Origin: Clostridiaceae bacterium | Lineage (GTDB): Bacteria > Bacillota > Clostridia > Oscillospirales > Acutalibacteraceae | Assembly (NCBI GenBank): GCA_016295355.1 | Contig: JAEDLK010000007.1 | Coordinates: 1 to 61,731, forward strand | DNA: 61,731 nt | Direction of reading: 5' to 3' | Shown: in pieces, positions 39,209 through 48,204 of the stretch | Position numbering within the stretch: position 1 is the first letter of the stretch | Layout of the letters: the number at the start of each line of letters is the position of its first letter | Program-made: the position numbers and the translations under genes | Notes under the pieces: model-generated | What the model was told of the DNA's origin: nothing | Database searches by the model: none | What the model saw: only the letters and a program-made list of their open reading frames with translations

Positions 39209-41134
39209 CTAACGACCTATGATAGCCTCTAATTCCTCTTTACGGGCGCAAAGCGTTTCCCATTCATCCATATAGCCCGACAAAGCAGCCTCTTTTTCCT
39301 CGCATTCCCCCGAAAGATTCAGAACAGCCTCATAGTCGCTGGCAATTTCGGGATCGTTCATCTCGGCCTGAATACCGGCGATTTCCTCTTCACACAAGGC
39401 CACCGTTTCCTCTAACTTTCGTATGCGTGTGGTCACCTTGCCCAATTCCTTAAGAGGAGATTGATTCTTAGGAGCTCTTTCCTTTTCCGTCACGCCCGGA
39501 GCCTTTTTGACCGGCGAACGATCGGGCTTGTTTGGGGTTTGACGGCGTGCCTCGTACTCCTCAAATCCAAAAGGAAAAACCGTAGCCTTTCCCGGCTCGA
39601 CATATAAAAGGCTGTCGCAAATTTCCTTGATAAAGTAACGGTCGTGGGAGACGCACAGCAGGGTGCCCTCATACCTCGACAGCATATCTTCTAACGCCTG
39701 CTTTCCCACAATATCCATGTGATTGGTCGGCTCGTCCAAAATCAACAGATTCGGTCTGCGTTTGAGAATCTTACACAGGCACAGCCGGACCTTTTCACCG
39801 CCGGACAGCACATTGACCGGCTTAAACACATCCTCACCCCGGAACACAAACGATCCTAAATCATTGCGAGCCTGCGTTTGAGTCAGGGACGGAAAGGTGT
39901 CCCAGTAATCATCCAAAACCGTCTTATCGCTGACATACTGTGCCATTTGCTGATCGAAATAACCGACCTGCACATTCACACCGTACACATATTGACCGCC
40001 CTTTTTAAGCAGTTTACCGCACAGTGTTTTCAGCAAGGTAGATTTACCTACCCCGTTCGGACCGATAATGCCCATCTTTTGTCCCTTTTGCAGCACAAAA
40101 TCCGCCGTAAAAAGCGGTTTCTCATAGCCCACAACCAATTCATGTGCCGTCAACACGGTACCGCCGCTCTCTAGTAGGGGCGTTAAATCGGCATAAAAGG
40201 AGCGCGTATCGGCGCACACGGGAGCTTCAACCTTTTCCATCCGCTCCATGGCCTTGATTTTCGACTGTGCCATCGCTGCCTTGGTCGCCTTATAACGGAA
40301 TCGCTCCACCGTCTTTTCCAGGCGCTGTTGTTCCTTAAGATAGGCCTCATAATCCTTTTGCTGTTTTTTTATCTGTTCTCTTTTCTGCTGTAAAAAGGTG
40401 CTGTAGTTTCCGCTGTAGCGTTTGATTTTATGCCGCTCGATCTCGTAAACCACCTGTACCACACGATCCAAAAACATCTGATCGTGCGAAACCACCACAA
40501 CGGCCTGCGGATAGTTCTTCAAATAGCCCTCCAACCACTCCACTGTCTCCATGTCCAAATGGTTGGTCGGCTCGTCCAGCAAGAGAACATCCGGCTTAGA
40601 AAGAAGCAAGCGCATAAAGGCGATTTTGGTGCGCTGACCCCCGGAAAACTCACTTAAACGCTTATGGCGATCTTCAAAAGAAAACCCGAATTTTTTAAGC
40701 ATCAGCTCATATTCCTTACGGCAGTCATCACCGCCCAACAGTTTGGCCCGCTCGGTGACCTCCCGATAGCGGTCGGCAGCCTGCCCGGTCGGGTCGTTGC
40801 CGATCTTCTTTAGGAGCTGTTCGGCCTCGTTTTTCAGGTCAATTACCGCCGCAAAGGCCTTGTACACCTCGCTTTCAAGTGTCACGCTGTCATCGTCAAA
40901 GGCCATCTGCTTTAGGTAGCCGATCTCCGCCGAGTCCGTTTTGGAAAGACAAACCGTTGAGTCGGCGCCCGTATCGGATAAATCATCGCTGATAAGTTTT
41001 AACAGGGTGCTTTTTCCGCATCCGTTTCGACCGACAACGGCGATTTTTTGCTTTTCGCGAATTTCAAAATGTACATCCTCAAGAACCGTTTTTTCCCCGA
41101 AGCTGACATTGCCGCCTGCCATGCTTAAATACAC
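39209..41134 (-). CDS. ABC-F family ATPase
   Basis: A 641-residue protein with two ABC domains in one chain and no membrane segments. Walker A motifs are GRNGCGKSTLL (about 36) and GPNGVGKSTLL (about 357). The signatures FSGGQRTK and LSGGEKVR are each followed by a DEPTNH Walker B block. The linker (about 235-290) is charged and coiled; the C-terminal 90 residues form a second coiled coil (KELGKVTTRIRKLEETVALC). ABC-F proteins act on ribosomes in translation or antibiotic protection; which applies here cannot be told. Monocistronic. Confidence 0.9.
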   Translation of the reverse strand: MYLSMAGGNVSFGEKTVLEDVHFEIREKQKIAVVGRNGCGKSTLLKLISDDLSDTGADSTVCLSKTDSAEIGYLKQMAFDDDSVTLESEVYKAFAAVIDLKNEAEQLLKKIGNDPTGQAADRYREVTERAKLLGGDDCRKEYELMLKKFGFSFEDRHKRLSEFSGGQRTKIAFMRLLLSKPDVLLLDEPTNHLDMETVEWLEGYLKNYPQAVVVVSHDQMFLDRVVQVVYEIERHKIKRYSGNYSTFLQQKREQIKKQQKDYEAYLKEQQRLEKTVERFRYKATKAAMAQSKIKAMERMEKVEAPVCADTRSFYADLTPLLESGGTVLTAHELVVGYEKPLFTADFVLQKGQKMGIIGPNGVGKSTLLKTLCGKLLKKGGQYVYGVNVQVGYFDQQMAQYVSDKTVLDDYWDTFPSLTQTQARNDLGSFVFRGEDVFKPVNVLSGGEKVRLCLCKILKRRPNLLILDEPTNHMDIVGKQALEDMLSRYEGTLLCVSHDRYFIKEICDSLLYVEPGKATVFPFGFEEYEARRQTPNKPDRSPVKKAPGVTEKERAPKNQSPLKELGKVTTRIRKLEETVALCEEEIAGIQAEMNDPEIASDYEAVLNLSGECEEKEAALSGYMDEWETLCARKEELEAIIGR

Positions 41135-41348
41135 GGTGTTTTCTTCCTTTCGTGCTTATTTCAAACATTTGTCCCTATTGTATCACAGCAAAAGCCAAAA
41201 CACAACGAAAGAATCGCTTCTGTTTTGTCTATACTACAAAAAAGGATCCTTCGGACACTGATTGTCGTACAAATCGGTCGCACCTTTTTTCCTGACGGCA
41301 CACGGCCCCGTGCCCCTTACCACATCTACACGGAAGGACAGACATTCT

Positions 41349-41969
41349 ATGAAACAAAAGCCCCTGGTTCAAATCATCGCCGTACTTTTAGCCAGTGCGT
41401 TACTGTTCGGTGGTATGACCTTTCTGCTCACACGCAGTCAACTGTTGATCGGTGTAAACATTCCAAAAGAAAAAGAACCGTATGAAGCCCCAGTGGAGTA
41501 CCCTCCGGACATAACTCTGTTATTCACCTTTGAGGACGGCTACGGCGTAGCCATGTCCCTTCACTTCGCCAATGGTTTTTTAAGCGCCGTCATTTTGGAG
41601 AGCCCCGACAGCGAAACTGCCGCCGTTTACGGCTATTTTATTGACCGAACGGTACACTGCTCCTTTACCTTTTTGCAGACCTTTATTGATACCTTGGACG
41701 GACTGACGCTGACCGTGACCGGCGAGCCTTTGCGGTACACCGGCGTGCAGGTCTGCGATTACCTGCTAAGCAACAAAGACAACATCGCCGTAAAATGCGC
41801 GGTTCTTTCGGCGGTGTTTGATAAAATTCATCAAAACGGGTTTTCAAATGAAACATTATCCTGTATAATAAACCATACAAAGACGGATCTTTGCCGGCCC
41901 GACTGTTACGGCTGGACCGAATATGTAGGACCCCTGTGCAGTGGCTATAATATTGTAAATGAGGGATAA
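41349..41969 (+). CDS. Secreted or membrane-anchored protein, distant LCP-like pattern
   Basis: A 206-residue protein with one N-terminal membrane segment (about 7-28). The rest is extracytoplasmic: a TLLFTFEDGYGVAMSLHFAN stretch, SETAAVYGYFIDRTVHCSF and FLQTFIDTLDGLTLTV. That order of a strand, a YG turn and a D-x-L-x-G-L helix recalls LytR-CpsA-Psr proteins, but the key arginines are missing, so the resemblance is weak. Its stop is two bases before the TTG of the transglutaminase-like lipoprotein, so they are co-expressed. The ATG at 41349 has GGAAGG 11 bases upstream. Confidence 0.5.
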   Translation: MKQKPLVQIIAVLLASALLFGGMTFLLTRSQLLIGVNIPKEKEPYEAPVEYPPDITLLFTFEDGYGVAMSLHFANGFLSAVILESPDSETAAVYGYFIDRTVHCSFTFLQTFIDTLDGLTLTVTGEPLRYTGVQVCDYLLSNKDNIAVKCAVLSAVFDKIHQNGFSNETLSCIINHTKTDLCRPDCYGWTEYVGPLCSGYNIVNEG

Positions 41970-41971
41970 AT

Positions 41972-43225
41972 TTGAAACGCTTTTTGCGAATGACGGCTCT
42001 TTGTCTGGCTTTGTGCCTGCTTTTATGTGCCTGTGATAAGACAACCGACGAAAGACCTGACAAGGAGCAATCGGTCGGAAGCGGCGTTTTTACGCAGGCT
42101 GTGACTGAAATCAACCCTGACGAGATCGTCCCCGTTGAAGGAACCGAGGCCACAATTGATAATCCCGAACGAGACGGTCTGTACGGGTATCTTGACTGCA
42201 ATGAGCGTCAAAAGACCTACTATCGCATTATGCTGACCATGGTACGCAATCTCACCGAGGGGTTTGTCAAACTGGGTGATGATGACGACAATCCCAACCG
42301 CAACGTTGCCACCGCCTACCGTGCCTTGATCGCCGATTTTCCCCAGTACTACTGGGCACCGTTTTCCTACTATATTGCGGCTGACGAGGGAAGAATCAGC
42401 GTAGCCTTCAAAAAATCCTCTCCCGAAAACGGCTACGCCTATGAGGCATTTCAAATCGAAAATAACCGCACGGAATGGGAAGATATTATTGATCTTCTCA
42501 CCACCCGTGCCGCAAAAGAGGCAACGGATTTTCAAAAGGCTTTACTTTTGCACGATGAGCTTTGCGCCCGTGTGGTGTATACTGACGGCGACGAATCATC
42601 TCTCTATACCGCCTACGGCGCTTTGGTAAACGGGCAGGCCGTCTGCGAGGGCTATGCTAAGGCTTATGCCGTTTTGTGTCGGAAGATTGGGTTGTCCTGT
42701 CGTACTGTCAGCGGAACCTCCAAGGGAGTCGGCCATTTATGGAATATGGTCAAATTGGACGGCAAATGGTACCATGTGGATGTCACCTGGGATGATTTGC
42801 GCAAAGAACCGCTTCACACCTACTTCGGTTTGACAGATAAACAAATCCTAATCGACCACGACATCAATCCCGATCAAAAGGAGCCGTCCTCACAGGGAAT
42901 TGCCGAGGGACGTTCCTTTAACTTCGGCTTGCCGAAAGCCCAAGACGGCGACGCCTATTATTTTCGTGCAAACGGTCTTATCTTTGATGAAGCCGATACA
43001 GAGTCCGTCGCCGCAGCCTGTGCCACGGCTTTTCATGCCGGTAAAACCTATGCCGAGTTTGCCTTCACGGACGAGGCACAGTTCACACGCTTCAAAGAGA
43101 CCTATAAAGACCGTGTGGTGGCCGTGCAAGCCGGTCTTGTGCAGCTCTTAGGCGGTGTTCTCTGTAAGCTGAACACCATTTCCTTTACCCCCACCACCTG
43201 TGTTATTTATTGGGAAAACACTTAA
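41972..43225 (+). CDS. Transglutaminase-like lipoprotein
   Basis: A 417-residue protein. The signal segment ends in LLCAC, a lipobox, so Cys21 is probably lipidated. A transglutaminase-like core follows (about 195-275) with the catalytic cysteine in GQAVCEGYAKAY, the histidine in GVGHLWNMV and the aspartate in WYHVDVTWDD. Such domains act as cysteine proteases or crosslinkers outside the cell. The start is TTG at 41972, with GAGGG 8 bases upstream. A terminator follows. Confidence 0.85.
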   Translation: MKRFLRMTALCLALCLLLCACDKTTDERPDKEQSVGSGVFTQAVTEINPDEIVPVEGTEATIDNPERDGLYGYLDCNERQKTYYRIMLTMVRNLTEGFVKLGDDDDNPNRNVATAYRALIADFPQYYWAPFSYYIAADEGRISVAFKKSSPENGYAYEAFQIENNRTEWEDIIDLLTTRAAKEATDFQKALLLHDELCARVVYTDGDESSLYTAYGALVNGQAVCEGYAKAYAVLCRKIGLSCRTVSGTSKGVGHLWNMVKLDGKWYHVDVTWDDLRKEPLHTYFGLTDKQILIDHDINPDQKEPSSQGIAEGRSFNFGLPKAQDGDAYYFRANGLIFDEADTESVAAACATAFHAGKTYAEFAFTDEAQFTRFKETYKDRVVAVQAGLVQLLGGVLCKLNTISFTPTTCVIYWENT

Positions 43226-43230
43226 TTGCA

Positions 43231-43264
43231 AAAAAGCCTGCCGAAATGACGGCAGGCTCTTTTA
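43231..43264 (+). terminator. Intrinsic terminator of the transglutaminase unit
   Basis: GCCTGCCG and CGGCAGGC arms (43236-43257) then TCTTTTAG. Confidence 0.75.
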
Positions 43265-43268
43265 GTTA

Positions 43269-43297
43269 TTGACTTTGTAAACAATTGGTCTTATACT
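43269..43297 (+). promoter_or_regulatory. Sigma-A promoter of the SGNH hydrolase gene
   Basis: TTGACT (43269-43274), 17 bp, TATACT (43292-43297). Confidence 0.65.
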
Positions 43298-43335
43298 GGT
43301 CTTGCAAAATCAGTCATACAAGAAAGTGGATTATC

Positions 43336-44418
43336 ATGAAAATTGAAGAACTGGATAAAAACTTTAAACTAACCGAAATCGACCGCACCGATGTCAAATT
43401 GTATGATGTCAGAGAGGCGCCATTCACCCTGTATGGGCATGAAGAGAAAGAGAGTGACACCCTGTTTCGTCGGATGCCAAGCGACAAAGCCGCCGCTGTC
43501 AACGACGGTGTCAAATGGTTACATACCAATACAGCCGGTATTCGTGTGCGTTTTATGACTGATTCTCCCTTTGTGGCCATCCGTGCAACCTGTCCGTGTC
43601 CCTGTTTGATGCCCCACATGACGGCCATCGGCGATAACGGCTTTGATTTATATGAGGATGACCGCTTTACAGGCAGCTTTCAACCCCGTATTAATCAATC
43701 CGGCAACTGCTATACCCTGCCTAACACCTATGAAAAACTAATCGAGCTAAAACAGCAGGGCCTGCACACCATTACCGTTAACTTCCCGCTTTACACCAAT
43801 GTCAGTTCTCTATTGATCGGCCTGCAAGAAAACGCTCTTGTCAGCGCCGCACCGGCCTATCGCTATGAAAAACCGGTTGTCTATTACGGTTCTTCCATTA
43901 CACAAGGTGGGTGTGCATCACGCCCGGGCAACTCTTATCAAGCCATCATCAGCCGGCGCCTAAATTGTGATTACCGCAATTTGGGCTTTTCGGGCAACGC
44001 CAAAGGCGAACAGACTATGGCCGACTATTTGGCCGATTTGCCCATGAGCGTCTTTGTGTTGGATTATGACCATAATGCCCCGAGTGTTGACCACTTAAAA
44101 GCCACTCACAAGTCTTTTTTTGATACCATTCGCACTAAAAACCCAACCCTACCGATTGTCATTGTGAGTGCGCCGGAGGCACGCAGGGGCTCTGCCTACT
44201 TTGAGCCCCGTAAGGAAATCTGCAAAGCAACCTATACGGCCGCGCTGGCCGCCGGAGATAAGCGGGTATGGTTTGTTGACGGCAGTGACATTTTCCATTT
44301 ATATGATCCGGAAATGGTTACGGTAGACGGTTGCCACCCCAACGATTTTGGCTTTTTCTGCATGGCCGAGTTAATCGGCAAGGCTGTTAAAGAGGCGCTG
44401 GACTGTTCCGAAAGCTAA
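43336..44418 (+). CDS. SGNH/GDSL family hydrolase with N-terminal beta domain
   Basis: A 360-residue protein with no signal peptide. Residues 1-175 form a beta-rich domain; residues 185-355 form the SGNH domain, with the serine in YYGSSITQGGCASRPG, an asparagine in NLGFSGNAKG and the DxxH motif in TVDGCHPNDFG. The layout is similar to the esterase at 12286-13302 but the two are not close copies. It is probably an esterase for acylated sugars. The ATG at 43336 has AAGTGGA upstream, a weak ribosome site. Confidence 0.78.
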   Translation: MKIEELDKNFKLTEIDRTDVKLYDVREAPFTLYGHEEKESDTLFRRMPSDKAAAVNDGVKWLHTNTAGIRVRFMTDSPFVAIRATCPCPCLMPHMTAIGDNGFDLYEDDRFTGSFQPRINQSGNCYTLPNTYEKLIELKQQGLHTITVNFPLYTNVSSLLIGLQENALVSAAPAYRYEKPVVYYGSSITQGGCASRPGNSYQAIISRRLNCDYRNLGFSGNAKGEQTMADYLADLPMSVFVLDYDHNAPSVDHLKATHKSFFDTIRTKNPTLPIVIVSAPEARRGSAYFEPRKEICKATYTAALAAGDKRVWFVDGSDIFHLYDPEMVTVDGCHPNDFGFFCMAELIGKAVKEALDCSES

Positions 44419-44463
44419 AGCGACACAAAAACGGTTATACATCACGACCAAATATACACCATA

Positions 44464-44507
44464 GGGGCTGTGAAAAACGCTCGTTTTTTACAGCCCCTTG
44501 TTTTTTT
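44464..44507. terminator. Bidirectional terminator between SGNH hydrolase and DMT transporter
   Basis: GGGGCTGT and ACAGCCCC arms with inner A/T pairs (44464-44497), and eight T on the plus strand. Confidence 0.8.
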
Positions 44508-45393
44508 ACAAATTCATAAAGACGATAGATAACACGCCGAGAACAAAGCCGATATACTGCTTCGGCGAATACTTTTCACGGTAGAACACAACCGAAGAGA
44601 ACATGGTAAGAATCAAACTGCCGGCCGATACGATGGGAAACAGTAAGGATGCCGGCAACCGTCCGGCCAAGGTAATCACCAAATAGTTTAATGACCCGTT
44701 TGCCAACCCGCAAATCGGTGCATTATACATCCCCTTAAACCGGCAACCTTTATTCCCCGATTCCTTTTTATACCTAAACCGCGGATAGGTTGCCAAAACC
44801 AACGCCGCCGAAAAAACGCAGGAAAATATCATAGACCATTCCAACATGGCAAACCGGTAGGTCACTGAGAATAGGTGCTGTTGTTCTGTCTGCACCACTG
44901 AACATAGGCCGTTTGTCACCGCAGCCACCGATACAAACAAAACCCAGCCTTTACCGATGGTGCGTTTTTTGTCAACCGGCTTGACCAAATACAGAGACAC
45001 AAAGAGCAGCAACAGCCCTACCGATAACAACCATGTCAGCGATTCTTTGAAACGGATGAGACCGTATGCCGTAGGGATAATGAGTGAATAGGAAATTATT
45101 AAGGATGTCAGCCCCAGGGGTCCTGTTTCCATACTGCGGCCCATGGTGTACAAACAGATGACAAAACTCAAGGCAAAAACCGCCGCCAAAAGAATCGTCC
45201 CACCATGCAAGTGAAACGGTTCACCAATCAACCTTCTCATCACATCGAAGAAAACCAGTGCCGAAAAGGACACCAAAAAATTGAAGCTATTCTGACCGAA
45301 CGCTGTATCCTCGTTAACCTGTGTGAAGTTTTTGCGGAAAATATTTTGTGCATACAAGCAAAGCGCTGTAACAATCAGCAATGCCCCGTTCAT
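44506..45393 (-). CDS. DMT superfamily (EamA-like) transporter
   Basis: A 295-residue membrane protein with about ten hydrophobic segments in two halves, as in drug/metabolite transporters. The second half ends with LPASLLFPIVSAGSLILTM, FYREKYSPKQYIGFVLGVLS, the typical final EamA block. The substrate is unknown. It is a single gene. Confidence 0.8.
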   Translation of the reverse strand: MNGALLIVTALCLYAQNIFRKNFTQVNEDTAFGQNSFNFLVSFSALVFFDVMRRLIGEPFHLHGGTILLAAVFALSFVICLYTMGRSMETGPLGLTSLIISYSLIIPTAYGLIRFKESLTWLLSVGLLLLFVSLYLVKPVDKKRTIGKGWVLFVSVAAVTNGLCSVVQTEQQHLFSVTYRFAMLEWSMIFSCVFSAALVLATYPRFRYKKESGNKGCRFKGMYNAPICGLANGSLNYLVITLAGRLPASLLFPIVSAGSLILTMFSSVVFYREKYSPKQYIGFVLGVLSIVFMNL

Positions 45394-45569
45394 ACAAATC
45401 CCCCTTACAAAACACGCTAATTATAGCATTACCGTTGAAAAATTGCAAGATCAATTATCCGTTTTTGCGGCTTTATGTATTAGTGCACCCCCTTTTGTCA
45501 AGCGCACACCGAATTTCATTCGGATCATTCACCAAACACCCTGTTTGTCGAAACCGGGAAAAATGATTG

Positions 45570-45598
45570 TTTACTTTTTTTTTGCATCATGGTATAAT
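45570..45598 (+). promoter_or_regulatory. Sigma-A promoter of the ACT-UPF0210 operon
   Basis: TTTACT (45570-45575), 17 bp, TATAAT (45593-45598). Confidence 0.65.
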
Positions 45599-45669
45599 GA
45601 CATTTATCAATTCAGCACGGCGCCGTTTTCGTGCCGGTTGACTACTTTTGAAAAAAGGAGCGTATTATC

Positions 45670-45939
45670 ATGAAAGCGGTTATCACTGTTGTCGGCAAGG
45701 ATTGCGTCGGCATTTTGGCCGGTGTTTCGGGTTGCTGTGCCGAATACGGCATCAATATTACGGAGGTTTCTCAATCGGTTTTACAGGAAATGTTCTGCAT
45801 GATCATGATTTGTGACATTTCTAAAATGACGGTGGATTTCAGTCAGTTCAGTGAAACGGTCAATCAATACGGAAAAGACAGAGGCCTGTGCATCCATGCC
45901 ATACACGAAGACTTGTTTAATTCCATGCATAGGATTTAA
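45670..45939 (+). CDS. ACT domain protein (UPF0237)
   Basis: An 89-residue protein made of a single ACT domain: AVITVVGKDCVGILAGVSGCCAEYGINITEVSQ. ACT domains sense small ligands, often amino acids. It is followed 9 bp later by the UPF0210 gene, and the two families are usually neighbours, which suggests it regulates that partner. AAAAGGAG precedes the ATG. Confidence 0.9.
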   Translation: MKAVITVVGKDCVGILAGVSGCCAEYGINITEVSQSVLQEMFCMIMICDISKMTVDFSQFSETVNQYGKDRGLCIHAIHEDLFNSMHRI

Positions 45940-45948
45940 GGTGAAACT

Positions 45949-47307
45949 ATGTTAGAAACAAAAGATATTCTCGAAACCATTCGCATGATTGAGGATGAAA
46001 ATCTGGACATTCGCACGGTTACCATGGGCATTTCCCTGTTGGATTGCATTGATCCGGATATTGACAAAGCCTGTCAAAAGGTTTACGAAAAAATCGTTCG
46101 CTTGGCCTCTCGGTTGGTACCGGTCTGTCAGCAAATCGAAATGGAATACGGCATTCCGATTATCAACAAGCGTATCTCGGTCACACCGATTGCCCTGCTT
46201 TGCGGTGCATGTAAAACCAACGATCCCGTCCGCTTTGCCGTAACACTTGAAAAAGCGGCGCAAGAGGTCGGCGTAAACTTTATCGGCGGTTATTCCGCTT
46301 TGGTGCCAAAGGGCTTCACCAAGGGCGATTTGCGCTTAATTGAAAGCATTCCCGAGGCGTTGGCCTGTACCGAGCACATCTGTTCCTCGGTCAATATCGG
46401 TTCTACAAAGGCCGGCATCAATATGGATGCCGTCAACATGATGGGACAGGCCATTAAACGGGTGGCCGAGCTGACAAAAGACGATAACTGTATCGGTGCG
46501 GCCAAGCTGGTTGTCTTTTGCAACGCTCCCGAGGATAATCCCTTTATGGCCGGTGCCTTCCACGGTGTCGGTGAAGCTGATGCCGTTATCAATGTGGGCG
46601 TTTCGGGTCCCGGCGTCGTGCGTTCCGCCTTGGCTAAATCCAAAGATTTAGATTTGACCGGTGTGTCGGAACTGATAAAGCGCACTGCCTTCAAAATCAC
46701 CCGTATGGGACAACTGGTAGCAAGAGAAGCCTCTAAACGCCTACAGGTGCCGTTCGGCATTGTGGATTTGTCCTTGGCACCCACACCGGCTGTGGGCGAT
46801 TCTGTTGCCCATATTTTAGAGGAAATCGGCTTATCTCAGTGTGGCTGTGCCGGAACCACAGCGGCCTTGGCTATGCTGAACGATGCCGTCAAAAAAGGCG
46901 GCGTGATGGCCTCCTCTCGGGTCGGTGGTCTTTCGGGCGCCTTTATTCCCGTCACCGAGGACGCCGGTATGATTGATGCCGCCAGAAGCGGATGTCTGAC
47001 CATTGAAAAGTTAGAGGCCATGACCGCCGTTTGCTCGGTGGGACTTGATATGATCAATATTCCCGGCGACACCCCGCCCGAGGTCATTTCGGCCATCATC
47101 GCCGATGAAGCGGCCATCGGTATGATTAACAGCAAAACAACGGCCGTTCGGGTTATTCCGGCTATCGGCAAAACCGTCGGTGAGGAGCTATCCTTCGGCG
47201 GTTTGCTCGGCAGTGGCCCTGTCATGCGCGTCAACACCGGCTCGCCGGCTAAAATGATTGCTCGCGGCGGTCAAATCCCCGCCCCTATTCAAAGCCTTAA
47301 AAACTAA
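45949..47307 (+). CDS. UPF0210 family PFL-like protein
   Basis: A 452-residue protein that matches the UPF0210 family along its whole length, with conserved blocks ENLDIRTVTMGISLLDC, NVGVSGPGVVRSAL, LAPTPAVGDSVAHILEEIGL and GLDMINIPGDTPPEVISAII. The fold is related to pyruvate formate-lyase-like glycyl radical proteins, but no glycyl radical motif is visible and no activity is established. Its operon partner is the ACT protein. Confidence 0.9.
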   Translation: MLETKDILETIRMIEDENLDIRTVTMGISLLDCIDPDIDKACQKVYEKIVRLASRLVPVCQQIEMEYGIPIINKRISVTPIALLCGACKTNDPVRFAVTLEKAAQEVGVNFIGGYSALVPKGFTKGDLRLIESIPEALACTEHICSSVNIGSTKAGINMDAVNMMGQAIKRVAELTKDDNCIGAAKLVVFCNAPEDNPFMAGAFHGVGEADAVINVGVSGPGVVRSALAKSKDLDLTGVSELIKRTAFKITRMGQLVAREASKRLQVPFGIVDLSLAPTPAVGDSVAHILEEIGLSQCGCAGTTAALAMLNDAVKKGGVMASSRVGGLSGAFIPVTEDAGMIDAARSGCLTIEKLEAMTAVCSVGLDMINIPGDTPPEVISAIIADEAAIGMINSKTTAVRVIPAIGKTVGEELSFGGLLGSGPVMRVNTGSPAKMIARGGQIPAPIQSLKN

Positions 47308-47347
47308 TTCTTTGCCTGAGTGCCATTACCCGACCCAGACAACCCAT

Positions 47348-47392
47348 AAAAAACCCTTCTATCGGCTGTTTCTTTGCCATAGAAGGGTTTTT
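47348..47392. terminator. Bidirectional terminator after UPF0210
   Basis: AACCCTTCTAT and ATAGAAGGGTT arms, T-run on both strands. Confidence 0.8.
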
Positions 47393-47457
47393 CAATGTTA
47401 TGACTTTCAAAATCAACGGCGATATAAAATGCCGCCGATTTAGCAACAAGCGGTACT

Positions 47458-47787
47458 TTACGGCTTTTTGGAAAGACGATTTATCCGAAAGGCGGAAAAA
47501 ACGGCATATAGAACCGTCAACGCAATCGCACCCAATGCCACATAAAACAACACCTGTTTTTTCAGCAAAAAATACAAGGCATCTAATAGGAAATACAGAC
47601 TGATTCCACAAAACACTATGCCGGATTGACGATAATACGGTTTCTTATCCATGGTTTTTCGCTGCTCGTCACCCACATACAAATATGCGTTGTTAAACAG
47701 AAAACCCTTTTGTAAAAACTGAAACGCTGCCACAATACCGCACGCAACGGCAAACACTAGCAGTACAACGGTTATGGCGATTTCCAT
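47458..47787 (-). CDS. DUF3784 membrane protein
   Basis: A 109-residue protein with three hydrophobic segments and the pattern KGFLFNNAYLYVGDEQRKTM followed by DKKPYYRQSGIVF, as in DUF3784. Function unknown. The ATG at 47787 is preferred over one two codons upstream because it leaves the ribosome site clear. It starts 3 bp after the MntR-like gene stop, so it may be controlled together with it. Confidence 0.7.
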   Translation of the reverse strand: MEIAITVVLLVFAVACGIVAAFQFLQKGFLFNNAYLYVGDEQRKTMDKKPYYRQSGIVFCGISLYFLLDALYFLLKKQVLFYVALGAIALTVLYAVFSAFRINRLSKKP

Positions 47788-47789
47788 TG

Positions 47790-48164
47790 TCATTCTCCTC
47801 TACTGTTGTTGAGTTGTTTCTTAATAGCCTCAAAGGATGCCTCGCTGATGTCATGTTCCATCTTACAGGCATCCGCCACTGCCGTATCACGGTCTACCCC
47901 CAGACCGGTCAAGAACTCGGTCAGCACGGTATGACGCTCATAAATCTTTTTGGCCATATCCATGCCGACTCTTGTCAGTGATAGATACCCGTCTGCGTCC
48001 ATCAGCAGATACCCACCGCTTTTGAGTAATCCCACAGCCCGGCTCACGCTTGGCTTTGAAAATTGCATATATTCCGCAACATCCAGCGAACGAACCGGTT
48101 CGCCTTTGCCGGACAAAATGTAAATGGTTTCCAAATACATCTCCCCGGATTCCAACAATTTCAC
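47790..48164 (-). CDS. DtxR/MntR family metal-dependent regulator
   Basis: A 124-residue protein: an N-terminal winged helix (EMYLETIYILSGKGEPVRSL, VAEYMQFSKPSVSRAVGLL) and the metal-binding dimerisation domain (KIYERHTVLTEFLTGLGVD, then CKMEHDISEASFEAIKK). The E-R-H-x(2)-L and C-x-x-E-H residues are the expected metal ligands. It probably represses Mn or Fe uptake genes. The start is GTG at 48164 with AAGGAG upstream; a longer frame has none. Confidence 0.9.
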   Translation of the reverse strand: MKLLESGEMYLETIYILSGKGEPVRSLDVAEYMQFSKPSVSRAVGLLKSGGYLLMDADGYLSLTRVGMDMAKKIYERHTVLTEFLTGLGVDRDTAVADACKMEHDISEASFEAIKKQLNNSRGE

Positions 48165-48204
48165 GGTACATTCTCCTTTGCGATTCAGCCGTTGTCTCAC
48201 AAGC

